DNA from: an uncultured Rhodobiaceae bacterium
GTDB taxonomy: Bacteria; Pseudomonadota; Alphaproteobacteria; Rhizobiales; TMED25
Direction: 5' to 3'
NCBI GenBank assembly: GCA_913045225.1
Contig: CAJWPC010000002.1
Span: 1-64,000, forward strand
DNA: 64,000 bases
A program made the translations under genes and the position numbers. Shown here one piece after another: positions 29,900 to 38,724 of the stretch. The notes under the pieces were generated by a model. It was not told the DNA's origin and did not search any database. It saw nothing but the letters and a program-made list of their open reading frames with translations. Positions within the stretch are counted from its first letter, which is position 1. Every line of letters begins with the position of its first letter.

Positions 29900-30719
29900 G
29901 CATCAGAGTCTAATATTTGGATCATTATTTTTTTTACTTTTAATTATTCTTGCTATCTTGAATAGAAGCGTCAATATGCCAATGCAAACTGATTGGCATA
30001 AGAATATCAATTCAGAAATGCGAGTAATTATGTCTGAGTTTAAAAATGATAATTTATACATCGGCTTTGAAATTAACTTAAGCGATAATACATATACCTA
30101 CTGGTCAAATCCTGGCGATAGTGGCATAGAGCCAGATATAAAAATAAGTACAAATAATGCAATAAACTATGAGGTACAATGGCCACTTCCTGAGATGATT
30201 AAAGACCAATATGGAACAAACTATGGTTATTATGGAAATGTTGTAATACCGATTAAAATTTCCTTATCAGATACAAGGGAGAATATAGATCTATATTTAA
30301 ACTACAATTTGGGTGTATGTAACAGCATATGTATACCAATTGATGGTAAGATTAAAATACCAATGCTTGATAGCCAAGATTATTATAGCAACAAATCAAA
30401 TAGAGGAATACAAGAGGCTCTTAAAAATACCCCATTTTATAGAGATGATGGCATAAACTTTATCAATGCAGCTCGACTTCAGCAATCAAATAATAGTGAA
30501 ATTATAAATCTAAGATTTTCGAAACCAGTGAGAAAAATATATCCCATGACTACTAAAAATTTTTTCCTTTCAGATATTGAGGATATCAAGGATTCTTATA
30601 TAAACTATAATTTCTTACTTACCCGAAAAATGAAAACTGAAAAAATTAGTAGCGAAATTTTCTCCGTAGTTATCTTAAATGATAAGGAATTCTTTATTGA
30701 GGATTTTATTATTGATTAA
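29880..30719 (+). CDS. DsbD N-terminal-domain-like periplasmic thiol protein
   Basis: 279-residue predicted membrane-anchored periplasmic protein. After one N-terminal helix (about 11-28, LIFGSLFFLLLIILAI) comes a domain like the N-terminal DsbD domain (DsbDalpha): YTYWSNPGDSGIEP, WPLPEMI, then YYGNVVIPI. The redox pair is in YNLGVCNSICIPIDG, matching the GVC..ICIP pattern of the family. The transmembrane and thioredoxin parts of full DsbD are absent. In alphaproteobacteria similar stand-alone proteins exist; the partner is unknown. Its 3' end overlaps the convergent rnhA by 11 bp. Confidence 0.75.
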   Translation: MNDAKLKHQSLIFGSLFFLLLIILAILNRSVNMPMQTDWHKNINSEMRVIMSEFKNDNLYIGFEINLSDNTYTYWSNPGDSGIEPDIKISTNNAINYEVQWPLPEMIKDQYGTNYGYYGNVVIPIKISLSDTRENIDLYLNYNLGVCNSICIPIDGKIKIPMLDSQDYYSNKSNRGIQEALKNTPFYRDDGINFINAARLQQSNNSEIINLRFSKPVRKIYPMTTKNFFLSDIEDIKDSYINYNFLLTRKMKTEKISSEIFSVVILNDKEFFIEDFIID

Positions 30720-31155
30720 TCTTGGCATGTAATATAGCTTGTGTTGCCAATTTATCAGCTATTTCGTTTCCTTCATTTCCCTCGTGACCTTTGACCCAGT
30801 TCCATTCAATCTGATGCATCTTTCCCGCTTCAAGTAATTTAATCCATAGATCTTTATTTTTTACTTCCTTTTTATTGGCATTTTTCCAATTATTTTTCTC
30901 CCAGTTTATAATCCACTTTGTAATGCCATCTTTTAAATACACTGAGTCAGTATAAAGCATAACTTTGCATGGCCTTTTTAGAGCATTCAAACCTTCAATT
31001 GCTGCTCTAAGTTCCATTCTATTATTTGTTGTGTTTAATTCGTACCCTGAAATCTTTTTTTTATTATCTTCATATAACAGATAAGCTCCCCACCCGCCAT
31101 ATCCAGGATTACCTGAGCATGCACCGTCTGTATAAATTATCACCTTATTTATCAT
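30709..31155 (-). CDS. rnhA: Ribonuclease HI
   Basis: Degrades the RNA strand of RNA-DNA hybrids. From the ATG at 31155 the protein is 148 residues. The catalytic residues fall at the same positions as in E. coli: Asp10 (YTDGACSGNPG), Glu48 (RMELRAA), Asp70 (YTDSVYLKDGI), His124 and Asp134 (KGHEGNEGNEIAD). This agreement supports the chosen start over the upstream ATG at 31164. It follows thrB on the same strand with a short overlap. RNase HII (rnhB) is also in the window. Confidence 0.96.
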   Translation of the reverse strand: MINKVIIYTDGACSGNPGYGGWGAYLLYEDNKKKISGYELNTTNNRMELRAAIEGLNALKRPCKVMLYTDSVYLKDGITKWIINWEKNNWKNANKKEVKNKDLWIKLLEAGKMHQIEWNWVKGHEGNEGNEIADKLATQAILHAKINQ

Positions 31156-32116
31156 AGATCCCATAATCCGTTGAACTTGTTACTGATTGATGAAATTGTA
31201 GTTTATTATAATACTCACTTGGATCTTTTGGCGTAACAAGAACGTTTTCATCTCTTTTATTCCAATCAAGAAGGCGTGTTAACAGGAATCTTAATGCACT
31301 ACCACGACACATAATAGGGAGGAACTGAACCTCATCTTCAGTTAAATTTTTCAGTGATTTATAGCCCTTTAGTAAGTGTGAAGCTTTTGTAATATTAAAT
31401 GAGTTGTCACTCTCGAAACACCAAGCGTTAATACAGATTGCTATATCAAATATATAGAATTCATCACATGCAAAATAGAAGTCAATTACACCGGTTAGCT
31501 TATTATTCTGGAAGAAAATATTATCAGGGAAAAGATCGCCGTGAATAATACCCCTTGGAAGATCACTTGGCCAATTATTTATCAAAAAATCGTACTCATT
31601 TAATATATCCAAATACAATTTATTATAAGTATCTTTGGGTGTTTCATTGATCAAGTTTAAAAGGTCTGACCAGTACTTTATTGATAACGTATTTTCTCTA
31701 TATAAACTCAAATCTGTTGTTTTGAGATGAATATTTGCAAGCGTCTGACCAACTAGAAAGCAGTGCTCATTTTTAATGGCTTTAGTTGATTTACCAGGTA
31801 AGAAACTAAAAATTGCCGCATGTTTATTATTCAATAACTCTGTATAGCTTCCATTTTTCATTTTTACAGGATTTGGACACTCTATATTTTTATGATTCAG
31901 TGCTACCATCAGATTGATAAAAAAAGGTAAATCTCCATATGAAACCCTATTTTCATAGAGAGTTAATATAAATTTTTTATTTTTTGTTACTAGTATATAA
32001 TTCGTATTTTCAACACCTTGTGGAATTTCAATTAGTTCTTGAAGGTCTTTTATAGAATAGTATTTTTGCAGAAACTCATTTGCTTCAGCAAAATTTACCT
32101 TTGTATACACAGCCAT
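31145..32116 (-). CDS. thrB: Homoserine kinase (ThrB, APH-fold type II)
   Basis: Phosphorylates homoserine, giving the substrate for ThrC. It is the aminoglycoside-phosphotransferase-fold version (323 residues), not the GHMP type. It starts MAVYTKVNFAEANEFLQKY; then GVENTNYILVTKNKKFILTLYE matches the N-lobe. The catalytic loop is GIIHGDLFPDNIFF, and the metal motif is GVIDFYFACDEFYIFDIAI. A longer frame to 32191 adds 25 hydrophobic residues that the family lacks. The gene lies upstream of and overlaps rnhA. Confidence 0.94.
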   Translation of the reverse strand: MAVYTKVNFAEANEFLQKYYSIKDLQELIEIPQGVENTNYILVTKNKKFILTLYENRVSYGDLPFFINLMVALNHKNIECPNPVKMKNGSYTELLNNKHAAIFSFLPGKSTKAIKNEHCFLVGQTLANIHLKTTDLSLYRENTLSIKYWSDLLNLINETPKDTYNKLYLDILNEYDFLINNWPSDLPRGIIHGDLFPDNIFFQNNKLTGVIDFYFACDEFYIFDIAICINAWCFESDNSFNITKASHLLKGYKSLKNLTEDEVQFLPIMCRGSALRFLLTRLLDWNKRDENVLVTPKDPSEYYNKLQFHQSVTSSTDYGIYDK

Positions 32117-32221
32117 TAGTTTAATTATTTCTTTATTTATAAATTTATATAGCTTTATCAACGATATTATGAATAATATAGTTATCAACATAATTGTTCA
32201 AATATAATCCTTGAATAACAA

Positions 32222-32800
32222 ATGAAAAAACTTTTATCATTTTTGCTGATCTTTTTTTTAACATCTTGCGAGACTGTATCAGACTTTAGTATGCCTAATC
32301 TTGGTATGCCTGATCTTGCTAAATATAATATAAATCCTTTTTCAAGAAATGCTGCCCAAGAGTTTACATGTCCCAAGCCGATGATACTGGCTGATGCAAT
32401 CAGTATCACTGAGTTTAAAGATTTTGGATCAAATGACACAGCCAACATAATCTACAGAGGCCGAATTGATAGAATTAATTATGAGTGTAATATTGAACCA
32501 AATTATACAATAGGAAATATACTGATCATTGGAACTTTGTCTCTTGGTCAGGATGCCCAAGATAATTTCTATAATCTACCTGCCTTTGTGGCGGTTATTA
32601 ATAAAAATAAGGAAGTTATTTCACGCAGCTATGTTGATATAAATGTGAGCATACCTGAGGGGGCTACATTGGCAAGATTTGAGTTTCTTCTTGAAGATTT
32701 TAAATTGAATTTTGAACGTTCAAAAAATACAAGTGATTATCAAATTCTAGTTGGATTTAAACTAACCGCAGATCAGGTTGAATTTAACAAAAATTTATAA
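32222..32800 (+). CDS. Conserved lipoprotein of unknown function
   Basis: 192-residue predicted lipoprotein: signal MKKLLSFLLIFFLTSC with the lipobox FLTSC, Cys16 lipidated. A short linker with two near-repeats (MPNLG, MPDLA) leads to a domain containing TCPKPMILADAISITEF, then IIYRGRIDRINYECNI. The rest is predicted beta-rich (LPAFVAVINKNKEVISRSYVDINVSIP). I do not recognise a named family; the pattern CPK..ILADA...T.F, with a later lone cysteine, recalls unnamed lipoproteins I associate with alphaproteobacteria. It stands alone: divergent from thrB and eight bases from the convergent atpF stop. Function unknown. Confidence 0.7.
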   Translation: MKKLLSFLLIFFLTSCETVSDFSMPNLGMPDLAKYNINPFSRNAAQEFTCPKPMILADAISITEFKDFGSNDTANIIYRGRIDRINYECNIEPNYTIGNILIIGTLSLGQDAQDNFYNLPAFVAVINKNKEVISRSYVDINVSIPEGATLARFEFLLEDFKLNFERSKNTSDYQILVGFKLTADQVEFNKNL

Positions 32801-32808
32801 AACAAGAA

Positions 32809-33288
32809 TTATTTTCTGATTTGCTTGATGCCATCCTCGAGCATTTGGTCATATGAGCTAGATTTTATATTATCTGATGTCATGGATTTGCTAACTGCTT
32901 CAAAAACGACTTCACTAACTTCCTCTTTTATGGCGCTTACGGCCTCTGACTCAGCCCTCTTCAATTTTTCATCGAGTAATTTTTTCTTTCTTTCAAGACT
33001 TTCCTCTAATTTAATTTTTGCTTCTTTTTCATATTTTTTTGCAATTTTTTTTGCGTCTTCTATAATTGTTTTAGCTGTTTTCTCGGCTTCTTTATTCTTC
33101 TTTTGAAACTCTGCAAGAACTGTTTGCGCTTCTTCTCTGAGCTTTTTGGCTTCCTCCAACTCGTCATTTATTTTCTGTGCACGACTATCGAGAATTTTTG
33201 TAATCTGCCCTGGTACTTTGAAATAGACCAAGAGTAAGAGAAACATTACAAATCCAATCGCTACCCAGGTTGCATCTTTTTCTAGCAT
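32809..33288 (-). CDS. atpF: ATP synthase F0 subunit b
   Basis: Peripheral-stalk subunit of the F-type ATP synthase. The 159-residue protein has one N-terminal transmembrane helix (WVAIGFVMFLLLLVYFKVPGQI) and then a long charged coiled coil. It is the last gene of the F0 operon atpB-atpE-atpF'-atpF. The pair b' and b, rather than a b homodimer, is typical of alphaproteobacteria and phototrophs. Fourteen bases follow the b' stop. The F1 genes are not in the window, as expected for this class. Confidence 0.93.
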   Translation of the reverse strand: MLEKDATWVAIGFVMFLLLLVYFKVPGQITKILDSRAQKINDELEEAKKLREEAQTVLAEFQKKNKEAEKTAKTIIEDAKKIAKKYEKEAKIKLEESLERKKKLLDEKLKRAESEAVSAIKEEVSEVVFEAVSKSMTSDNIKSSSYDQMLEDGIKQIRK

Positions 33289-33301
33289 CTTTTTTTACCA
33301 A

Positions 33302-33805
33302 TTACCTTTTTACCATACTTTTTATATTATCCTTGAGTGTGTCTTTAACAAGTGGGTTTTCTCCAAAAACTCTTGAAATAATATCATTGGATACGTCGTA
33401 TGCAATCTGTTCAGAGTCTGCAAGAACGGCACTTTTCTTTTTTTCAAGTTCTGTCTCAAATTTTTGCATGAGTTCCCGACTAGATTTTTCAAAATCATTA
33501 TTTTCCTCTTCGATTAGAAGATTTAGTTTATTTCTTGAGTTCGATAAATATTGCGAGGCTTTCTCTTGCGCTTCTTTTATTGACTGAAGATATCCTTGTT
33601 CGGTGATCTCAGACTCCTTTTTGAAATTCTCGGCCTCTTCGACGTCTCTTGCTATTATATCTTCTCTAGTTTCAATTACATTTGCAATTTTTGGTAAGGC
33701 ATACTTAGCCATAACAATGTAGAGTATGATGAAAGAGATCACTAACCAAAATATTTGCGATGCAAAATATTCTGTATTTAATTGAGGCATACCTGATTCC
33801 GACAT
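33302..33805 (-). CDS. atpF': ATP synthase F0 subunit b'
   Basis: Second peripheral-stalk subunit, 167 residues: a short lead, LNTEYFASQIFWLVISFIIL and a following helix, then a long coiled coil. LNTEYFASQIFWL with PKIANVIETREDII is the signature of b' (also called AtpG or AtpX). It begins behind GAGGACTAGT-ATG, the same context as the ATT start of the MFS gene. It lies between atpE and atpF, 30 bp after the atpE stop. Confidence 0.93.
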   Translation of the reverse strand: MSESGMPQLNTEYFASQIFWLVISFIILYIVMAKYALPKIANVIETREDIIARDVEEAENFKKESEITEQGYLQSIKEAQEKASQYLSNSRNKLNLLIEEENNDFEKSSRELMQKFETELEKKKSAVLADSEQIAYDVSNDIISRVFGENPLVKDTLKDNIKSMVKR

Positions 33806-33835
33806 ACTAGTCCTCTTTTTAAAGAATGCTGTAAC

Positions 33836-34063
33836 TTATACAACAAAGAGTAGAATTAATGCTATTACTAGCCCAAATAAACCTGTAGCTTCAGCAAGAG
33901 CGAATCCAAGTAATAAATTTGGAAATTGCCCTGGAGCTGCAGAAGGATTCCTCAGTGCTCCTGACAAGTAGTTACCAAAAATTGTACCAATACCAATACC
34001 GGCACCGGCAAGTGCAATTGTTGCTAATCCTGCTCCTATCAATTTAGCTGCTTCTGGTTCCAT
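33836..34063 (-). CDS. atpE: ATP synthase F0 subunit c (proton ring)
   Basis: Two-helix proteolipid that forms the rotor ring. From the ATG at 34063 it is 75 residues, the usual length, starting [18 protein letters not shown]. Helix 1 has the glycine-rich [13 protein letters not shown], the loop is RNPSAAPGQ, and helix 2 carries the ion-binding Glu58 in LAEATGLFG. The helix 2 sequence suggests proton rather than sodium coupling. A longer frame to 34132 runs into the atpB end. AAGGAG lies seven bases upstream of the ATG, among the strongest ribosome-binding sites here, as suits a subunit needed in many copies. Confidence 0.97.
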   Translation of the reverse strand: MEPEAAKLIGAGLATIALAGAGIGIGTIFGNYLSGALRNPSAAPGQFPNLLLGFALAEATGLFGLVIALILLFVV

Positions 34064-34095
34064 AATATTCTCCTTTTTAATATTGATAATTATAA

Positions 34096-34860
34096 TTAAT
34101 GCATATGTATTGCATCGTTTAGATAAATACAAGTTAGAATTGCAAATACATATGCTTGCAAAAATGCAACAAGTATTTCTAATCCGGTAAATGCCGTAAT
34201 AAAGAGTAATGGCGCAACACCAAGAGGTGCTATGAATAAATTACCTGAAAAAAACATCCCTGCTACAAAAAATCCAAAAACTTTCAACATTGTATGCCCA
34301 GCCATCATATTTGCAAATAATCTCACGGACAAACTTACGGGTCTTGTTAAATAAGAAATTACTTCAATTACAACCAAAAGGGGCAGTAATGCTTTGGGAA
34401 CACCACTTGGTACAAAGAATTTTAAAAAACTGATCCCATGCATCACAAATCCTATTACCGTCACCCCGAAGAAAATAACAATCGCAAGTGCAAAGGTAAC
34501 AATTATATGACTTGTGACAGTGAAAGTGTACGGAATCATGCCAAGCATGTTACAAAATAGCACAAACATGAATAGACAAAAAATAAATGGGAAGTATCTT
34601 TGACCTTCATCACCAACATTATCTCTGACCATCTTTCCAACAAATTCATATGACAGCTCTGCTATTGATTGCAGTCTAGTTGGAACTGTCCCACGACCAT
34701 TAAATGTAAATAGAGTAAGCAATATAATAAGCGCTACACTAAAAACCATAAATAAAGAGGAGTTTGTGAATGATAAATTTAAATCAAATAGTTTGAATTC
34801 TACCAATTCAACTATTTCAAATTGATGCATTGGATCTGGAGCGCCAGATTTTTCAGCCAT
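34096..34860 (-). CDS. atpB: ATP synthase F0 subunit a
   Basis: Stator channel subunit that passes protons to the c ring. At 254 residues it has about six helices. The essential arginine is in [18 protein letters not shown], and the last helices read [17 protein letters not shown]. The N-terminus [16 protein letters not shown] matches alphaproteobacterial members. It is separated from atpI by 99 bp holding a terminator-like hairpin and an inverted repeat, so atpB may have its own promoter. Confidence 0.97.
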   Translation of the reverse strand: MAEKSGAPDPMHQFEIVELVEFKLFDLNLSFTNSSLFMVFSVALIILLTLFTFNGRGTVPTRLQSIAELSYEFVGKMVRDNVGDEGQRYFPFIFCLFMFVLFCNMLGMIPYTFTVTSHIIVTFALAIVIFFGVTVIGFVMHGISFLKFFVPSGVPKALLPLLVVIEVISYLTRPVSLSVRLFANMMAGHTMLKVFGFFVAGMFFSGNLFIAPLGVAPLLFITAFTGLEILVAFLQAYVFAILTCIYLNDAIHMH

Positions 34861-34909
34861 TCTATATCCTTACTTTTTCTTACTATTTTATATATAAATT
34901 TTGATGTTT

Positions 34910-34928
34910 TTGATAGCGATTTTATCAA
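34910..34928. repeat. Inverted repeat upstream of atpB
   Basis: TTGATA (34910-34915), seven bases, TATCAA (34923-34928). It lies in the 99-bp atpI-atpB gap, about 50 bp before the atpB start. The arms resemble FNR half-sites (TTGAT/ATCAA) but the spacing is wrong for FNR. It may be a regulator site for the F0 genes or chance in AT-rich DNA. Confidence 0.3.
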
Positions 34929-34936
34929 TTTTAACT

Positions 34937-34960
34937 AAAAAAATTCACTTAATTGTGAAT
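34937..34960 (-). terminator. Intrinsic terminator-like hairpin between atpI and atpB
   Basis: On the minus strand ATTCAC (34960-34955), loop AATTAA, GTGAAT (34948-34943) is followed at once by a run of six T (34942-34937). The hairpin begins at the atpI stop codon. Stem of six base pairs, AT-rich, so termination is probably partial. It would separate low-level smc-atpI transcription from the F0 subunits. Confidence 0.45.
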
Positions 34961-35268
34961 CAATGGTCATTGCAATTGTCCTCATACAATTGCCTCGAGG
35001 ATGCGATAGCGGTTTTTATTCCTGACACAATGCCGAGAATGAGGAAAATTATAAAAAAAATTGGTTTTGTATCTAACCACTTATCTATATACCATCCTAG
35101 AATAGCTCCAATGATTATTGCAATGATGAGTTCGATAGATATTCGCATTGCGATTGATATCTGTTTCCCCCTTATTTGCTTTTGTGTGTTATCAATTTTC
35201 TTCTTACGGGATTTAATCTCCACGATTTTTTCGGAAACTTGATCGAGTTGATCATTTTTATTAATCAT
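34960..35268 (-). CDS. atpI: ATP synthase accessory protein AtpI
   Basis: Small membrane protein that helps assemble the c ring. The 102 residues have a charged, coiled N-terminus (QVSEKIVEIKSRKKKIDNTQKQ) and two helices: SIELIIAIIIGAILGWYID and IFFIIFLILGIVSGI. The charged segment GWYIDKWLDTKP between the helices is a family hallmark. Its start overlaps the smc stop by four bases, so it is translationally coupled to smc. Confidence 0.9.
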   Translation of the reverse strand: MINKNDQLDQVSEKIVEIKSRKKKIDNTQKQIRGKQISIAMRISIELIIAIIIGAILGWYIDKWLDTKPIFFIIFLILGIVSGIKTAIASSRQLYEDNCNDH

Positions 35269-38200
35269 GCGACAATCTCTTCATTCACCATCTTTTCTGC
35301 TTGATTTAGGTCTACAGAAAGCATGACACTCTCACCCTTCTTAGCCATTGTTATCCCAAAAAGCCTATCCATCCGTGACATTGTATATGGATGGTGGGTA
35401 ACTATTAGAAACTTTGTATTTGAATTTTTTGATAGATCATCAAGTGTATCACAAAATTTTTTAACATTAGTATCGTCTAATGGCGCGTCAACCTCATCAA
35501 GGATACACACAGGTGCTGGATTTTCGAGGAAAACAGCTAATATAAGCGCAATCACTGTAAGTGCCTGTTCACCTCCAGATAGCAATGATATTGTTTGCGG
35601 TTTTTTACCTGGTGGCCATGCAACAATGTCAAGACCTGCATTCAATATGTCCTCATTATCATCCAATTTAAGTTCGGCTTTTCCACCTTCAAATAATTTT
35701 TCAAATAAAAGCTTAAAATTAGAGTTTACTTTTTCATATGACTGCTGCAAGCGTTCCCGAGCTTCTCTATCAATTTCCACAATTCCCTTGTGCAATGTTT
35801 CAGTCGCTGAGACAAGATCATCATTTTCTCGGCAAAGCTTCTCATGGTATTCTTTTTTTTCGGCATATTGATCTGAGGCTGTTAGATTTACTGCCCCAAT
35901 TTTTTCCCTTTGTGAGTATGCTTGTGATAGCAGCTCAATGACTTTTTCTCGGTCGAGAGAGCTTGGGCTTGTATCATCGAATAAATCTTTTGAGCTTATA
36001 CCTAAATTAATCTTTATTTTATCATTCAATTCGATTTTCCTATCATCAAGATTTTCTAATTTAGTTCTAGCTTGTATTAACATTTCAGAGTTTTTCATCA
36101 GATCAGACTCCAATGATTTTATTTTTTCATTATTTTTTTTATATTTTTGCTCATACTTATCTAATTTTTCTTCTAAATCTTGTTTCTTCTGAATCGAACG
36201 TTCAAGTTCAACTTCAATCTCTGATTGTTTTTGTTTTATTTTTTCGGGTTCAGACTCTATGCTTTTCAATAGTTGTTCCGAATTTTTTAGTCTCTGATTT
36301 AGATCCTTTAGGTAATTCTCTGTTTGGTTTTTTCTAACTTCCCATGAATTTCTACTCCCAATGAGATCCTTTTGGTTTTTTTCAAGATCTCTTTTCTCTT
36401 TTAGAATATTTTGTGTATTTGCCTCCTTAATGTCCGCTATCGTTTTTGCATTGTAGAAATCTTGTTTTGCTTTTTCTAGAGTATTTTGGGCCTTTTCTAT
36501 TTCACTCTTATTAATTTTCTTTGAGCTCAATGACTCAATATTTCTGTTGTTAATTTTTATATTTTCTTCTATTGAGTTTATCTTTATTTCATTTGATAGA
36601 GCTAAGTCTTTTTCGGTAATTATTTTTTTATCTAACTCCTTAATCTTATCAGTCACCAGCTTTTGTTCCTCGATAAGCCTCTTCCAATTTTCTTTTTCCG
36701 TTGATTGCTGGTTTATAATTTTTTCTAGATTTTTAGAAACTTCTCTTGCATCTTTTTTCAGAGTTTCTAGTTTCATTTCGTTGCTTTGTATATTTTTACT
36801 GAGATCTATAATTTTCTTTCTAGCATGAGGTATATTTATATTTTCAGCATCATTACTGAATTTCTGCACAAAGCCGTCCCACCTTATCATTTCGCCATTG
36901 GCATTAATAACTTGCTGACCCGGTCTCAATAACTCTTTAATTTTATTTATTTCGTTTACTTCGGTATATCCAGTATATTTCAAAAATATATGTATCTCCT
37001 CCGGTCCTTCAATTAAGTCAGCTAGTGGCGTTATACAATCTGCAAATTCATCATCAAATTCTTGATTGGTGTTGATCCAGAATTTCTTACCATTTTTAAG
37101 CGTAGAAATTTCAAGATCATTGAGAATTCTTCCAACTTTCTTTTCAAAGCCATCAGTGATCTTAATTTTATTAACTACAGCATCAGGATTTTCGATACTT
37201 AAAAGGTATTCTTCGAGCTCTATTTTAGTTTTTTGTGATTGCCGGATCTCGAAATCTAAGATTAAACTTAATTCTTTATTTTTCTCTAAATCTTGTGAGA
37301 GTTTTCTTTTATTTTCTTCGCATTGATCAATATCCCTGAGGGTTGATATGAGGCTTTCTTCTATCTTTTTCTGTTTATTTATAAACAAGTCTCTGTCTTT
37401 TTCGCTGGAGTCATCTATGCCACGATAAGATTTATCTTTTAGGGCATTTTCCAGCTCGGTTGAGAGTTTTTTTAGGTTTTCATGGCATTCCTCAATTTGA
37501 TCTTCAATATTTTTATTTTCAGTCTCCATGGTAAGTGCTTCTGATAGATAACTGTTATATTCTTTTTCTAGCATCTTATAACTATCTGTAGCATCACTTG
37601 ATGCCTGAATTATATTACTCTCAATCTTTTCTATATCATTAATGGTTTTATGCAGTTCTGCTAATTTGCTATCCAAGTCTTTGAGTTGACTCTCTTGGTC
37701 AGTTAGGTTTGTTTTTTCGCGATCCAGATCTATCAATATTTGGTCTACCTGCTTGCTGGCTGTAATAATTTTTTCTGTTGTGTATTGTAATTCATTTTTT
37801 AAATTAAGTTCGTTACTTCTTTTTTGCTGAAGATCATCAATAAGGTTTTCATATTCTTCTCTAATGGGCTTCATAAAATCACCAAGGTCATTATTTTCAA
37901 ACTCTACACTGCCAATTTCATTTTTTATATTTTTTACATTATCTTGTATGTCTTTGATATTCTGATCTAATTCCTCTCTTTTAGCTTCAATCGAGTGCCA
38001 ATCTATTTTCAGTAATTCTTTTTCATAATCCCTTATTTGGGAAGCAATAGCTTTAAACTTTTCAGCCTGATTTGCTTGTCTTTTGAGTGAAGACATCTCG
38101 GTTCCTACAACACTAATAATATCTGTAAGTCGTTCTATATTCTGTCTTGTTGCGTTAAGCTTTAGTATTGCTTCATGCTTGCGGTGATGGAGACCACTAA

Positions 38201-38708
38201 TGCCTGCAGCTTCTTCTAGTATCTTTCTTCGCTCATTTGGTTTTGACTCGATAATTTGGTTAATTTGACCCTGCTTAACAATCGATATTGAATGCGGACC
38301 GAGAGAATTATCCGCAAAAAACAATTGGACGTCTTTCGCTCTTTTTTCTATCGAATTAATGTAGTATTTCGAGCCAGAATTCCTCTCAATCCTTCTCTTG
38401 ATTTCATATTCATCACCACTAGATTTATTCTTATCTGAAGTGTTGCTAGTTTCGCTCATAATTACAGAAACTTCAGCAAAGTTTCTAGATGGGCTTGTGT
38501 CGGTGCCTGAAAAAATGACATCATCCATCTCTGACCCACGGAGATTCTTATAGGATGTTTCACCCATAACCCATTGGAGACTGTCTAAAACATTTGACTT
38601 ACCGCAACCATTAGGCCCAACGATCCCAGTCAGCCCCTTCTTTATTTCAAGCTCAGTTTGTTTTTCAAAAGACTTGAAACCATGCAGTTTAATTTTTTTT
38701 AATTCCAT
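35265..38708 (-). CDS. smc: Chromosome segregation SMC ATPase
   Basis: Condensin ATPase that organises the chromosome. The 1147 residues have the canonical order: Walker A GPNGCGKSN at 31-39, a long coiled coil, a hinge around 480-640, the returning coil, and the C-terminal head with SLLSGGEQALTVIAL and the Walker B PAPVCILDEVDAPLDD. The N-terminus LKKIKLHGFKSF is diagnostic. It lies between a dsbA-like gene and atpI. Partner genes scpA and scpB are not in the window. Confidence 0.97.
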   Translation of the reverse strand: MELKKIKLHGFKSFEKQTELEIKKGLTGIVGPNGCGKSNVLDSLQWVMGETSYKNLRGSEMDDVIFSGTDTSPSRNFAEVSVIMSETSNTSDKNKSSGDEYEIKRRIERNSGSKYYINSIEKRAKDVQLFFADNSLGPHSISIVKQGQINQIIESKPNERRKILEEAAGISGLHHRKHEAILKLNATRQNIERLTDIISVVGTEMSSLKRQANQAEKFKAIASQIRDYEKELLKIDWHSIEAKREELDQNIKDIQDNVKNIKNEIGSVEFENNDLGDFMKPIREEYENLIDDLQQKRSNELNLKNELQYTTEKIITASKQVDQILIDLDREKTNLTDQESQLKDLDSKLAELHKTINDIEKIESNIIQASSDATDSYKMLEKEYNSYLSEALTMETENKNIEDQIEECHENLKKLSTELENALKDKSYRGIDDSSEKDRDLFINKQKKIEESLISTLRDIDQCEENKRKLSQDLEKNKELSLILDFEIRQSQKTKIELEEYLLSIENPDAVVNKIKITDGFEKKVGRILNDLEISTLKNGKKFWINTNQEFDDEFADCITPLADLIEGPEEIHIFLKYTGYTEVNEINKIKELLRPGQQVINANGEMIRWDGFVQKFSNDAENINIPHARKKIIDLSKNIQSNEMKLETLKKDAREVSKNLEKIINQQSTEKENWKRLIEEQKLVTDKIKELDKKIITEKDLALSNEIKINSIEENIKINNRNIESLSSKKINKSEIEKAQNTLEKAKQDFYNAKTIADIKEANTQNILKEKRDLEKNQKDLIGSRNSWEVRKNQTENYLKDLNQRLKNSEQLLKSIESEPEKIKQKQSEIEVELERSIQKKQDLEEKLDKYEQKYKKNNEKIKSLESDLMKNSEMLIQARTKLENLDDRKIELNDKIKINLGISSKDLFDDTSPSSLDREKVIELLSQAYSQREKIGAVNLTASDQYAEKKEYHEKLCRENDDLVSATETLHKGIVEIDREARERLQQSYEKVNSNFKLLFEKLFEGGKAELKLDDNEDILNAGLDIVAWPPGKKPQTISLLSGGEQALTVIALILAVFLENPAPVCILDEVDAPLDDTNVKKFCDTLDDLSKNSNTKFLIVTHHPYTMSRMDRLFGITMAKKGESVMLSVDLNQAEKMVNEEIVA

Positions 38709-38724
38709 TTTGGAATAGATCCCC

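Noticed and set aside
33806..33835. TCTTT/AAAGA pairing after atpE as a terminator
   Set aside because: Very short AT stem without a U-run in the right place; no better than background.
34064..34095. AATATT...AATATT around the atpE ribosome-binding site as a regulatory hairpin
   Set aside because: AATATT is self-complementary and common here; an all-AT stem of six pairs is too weak to claim.
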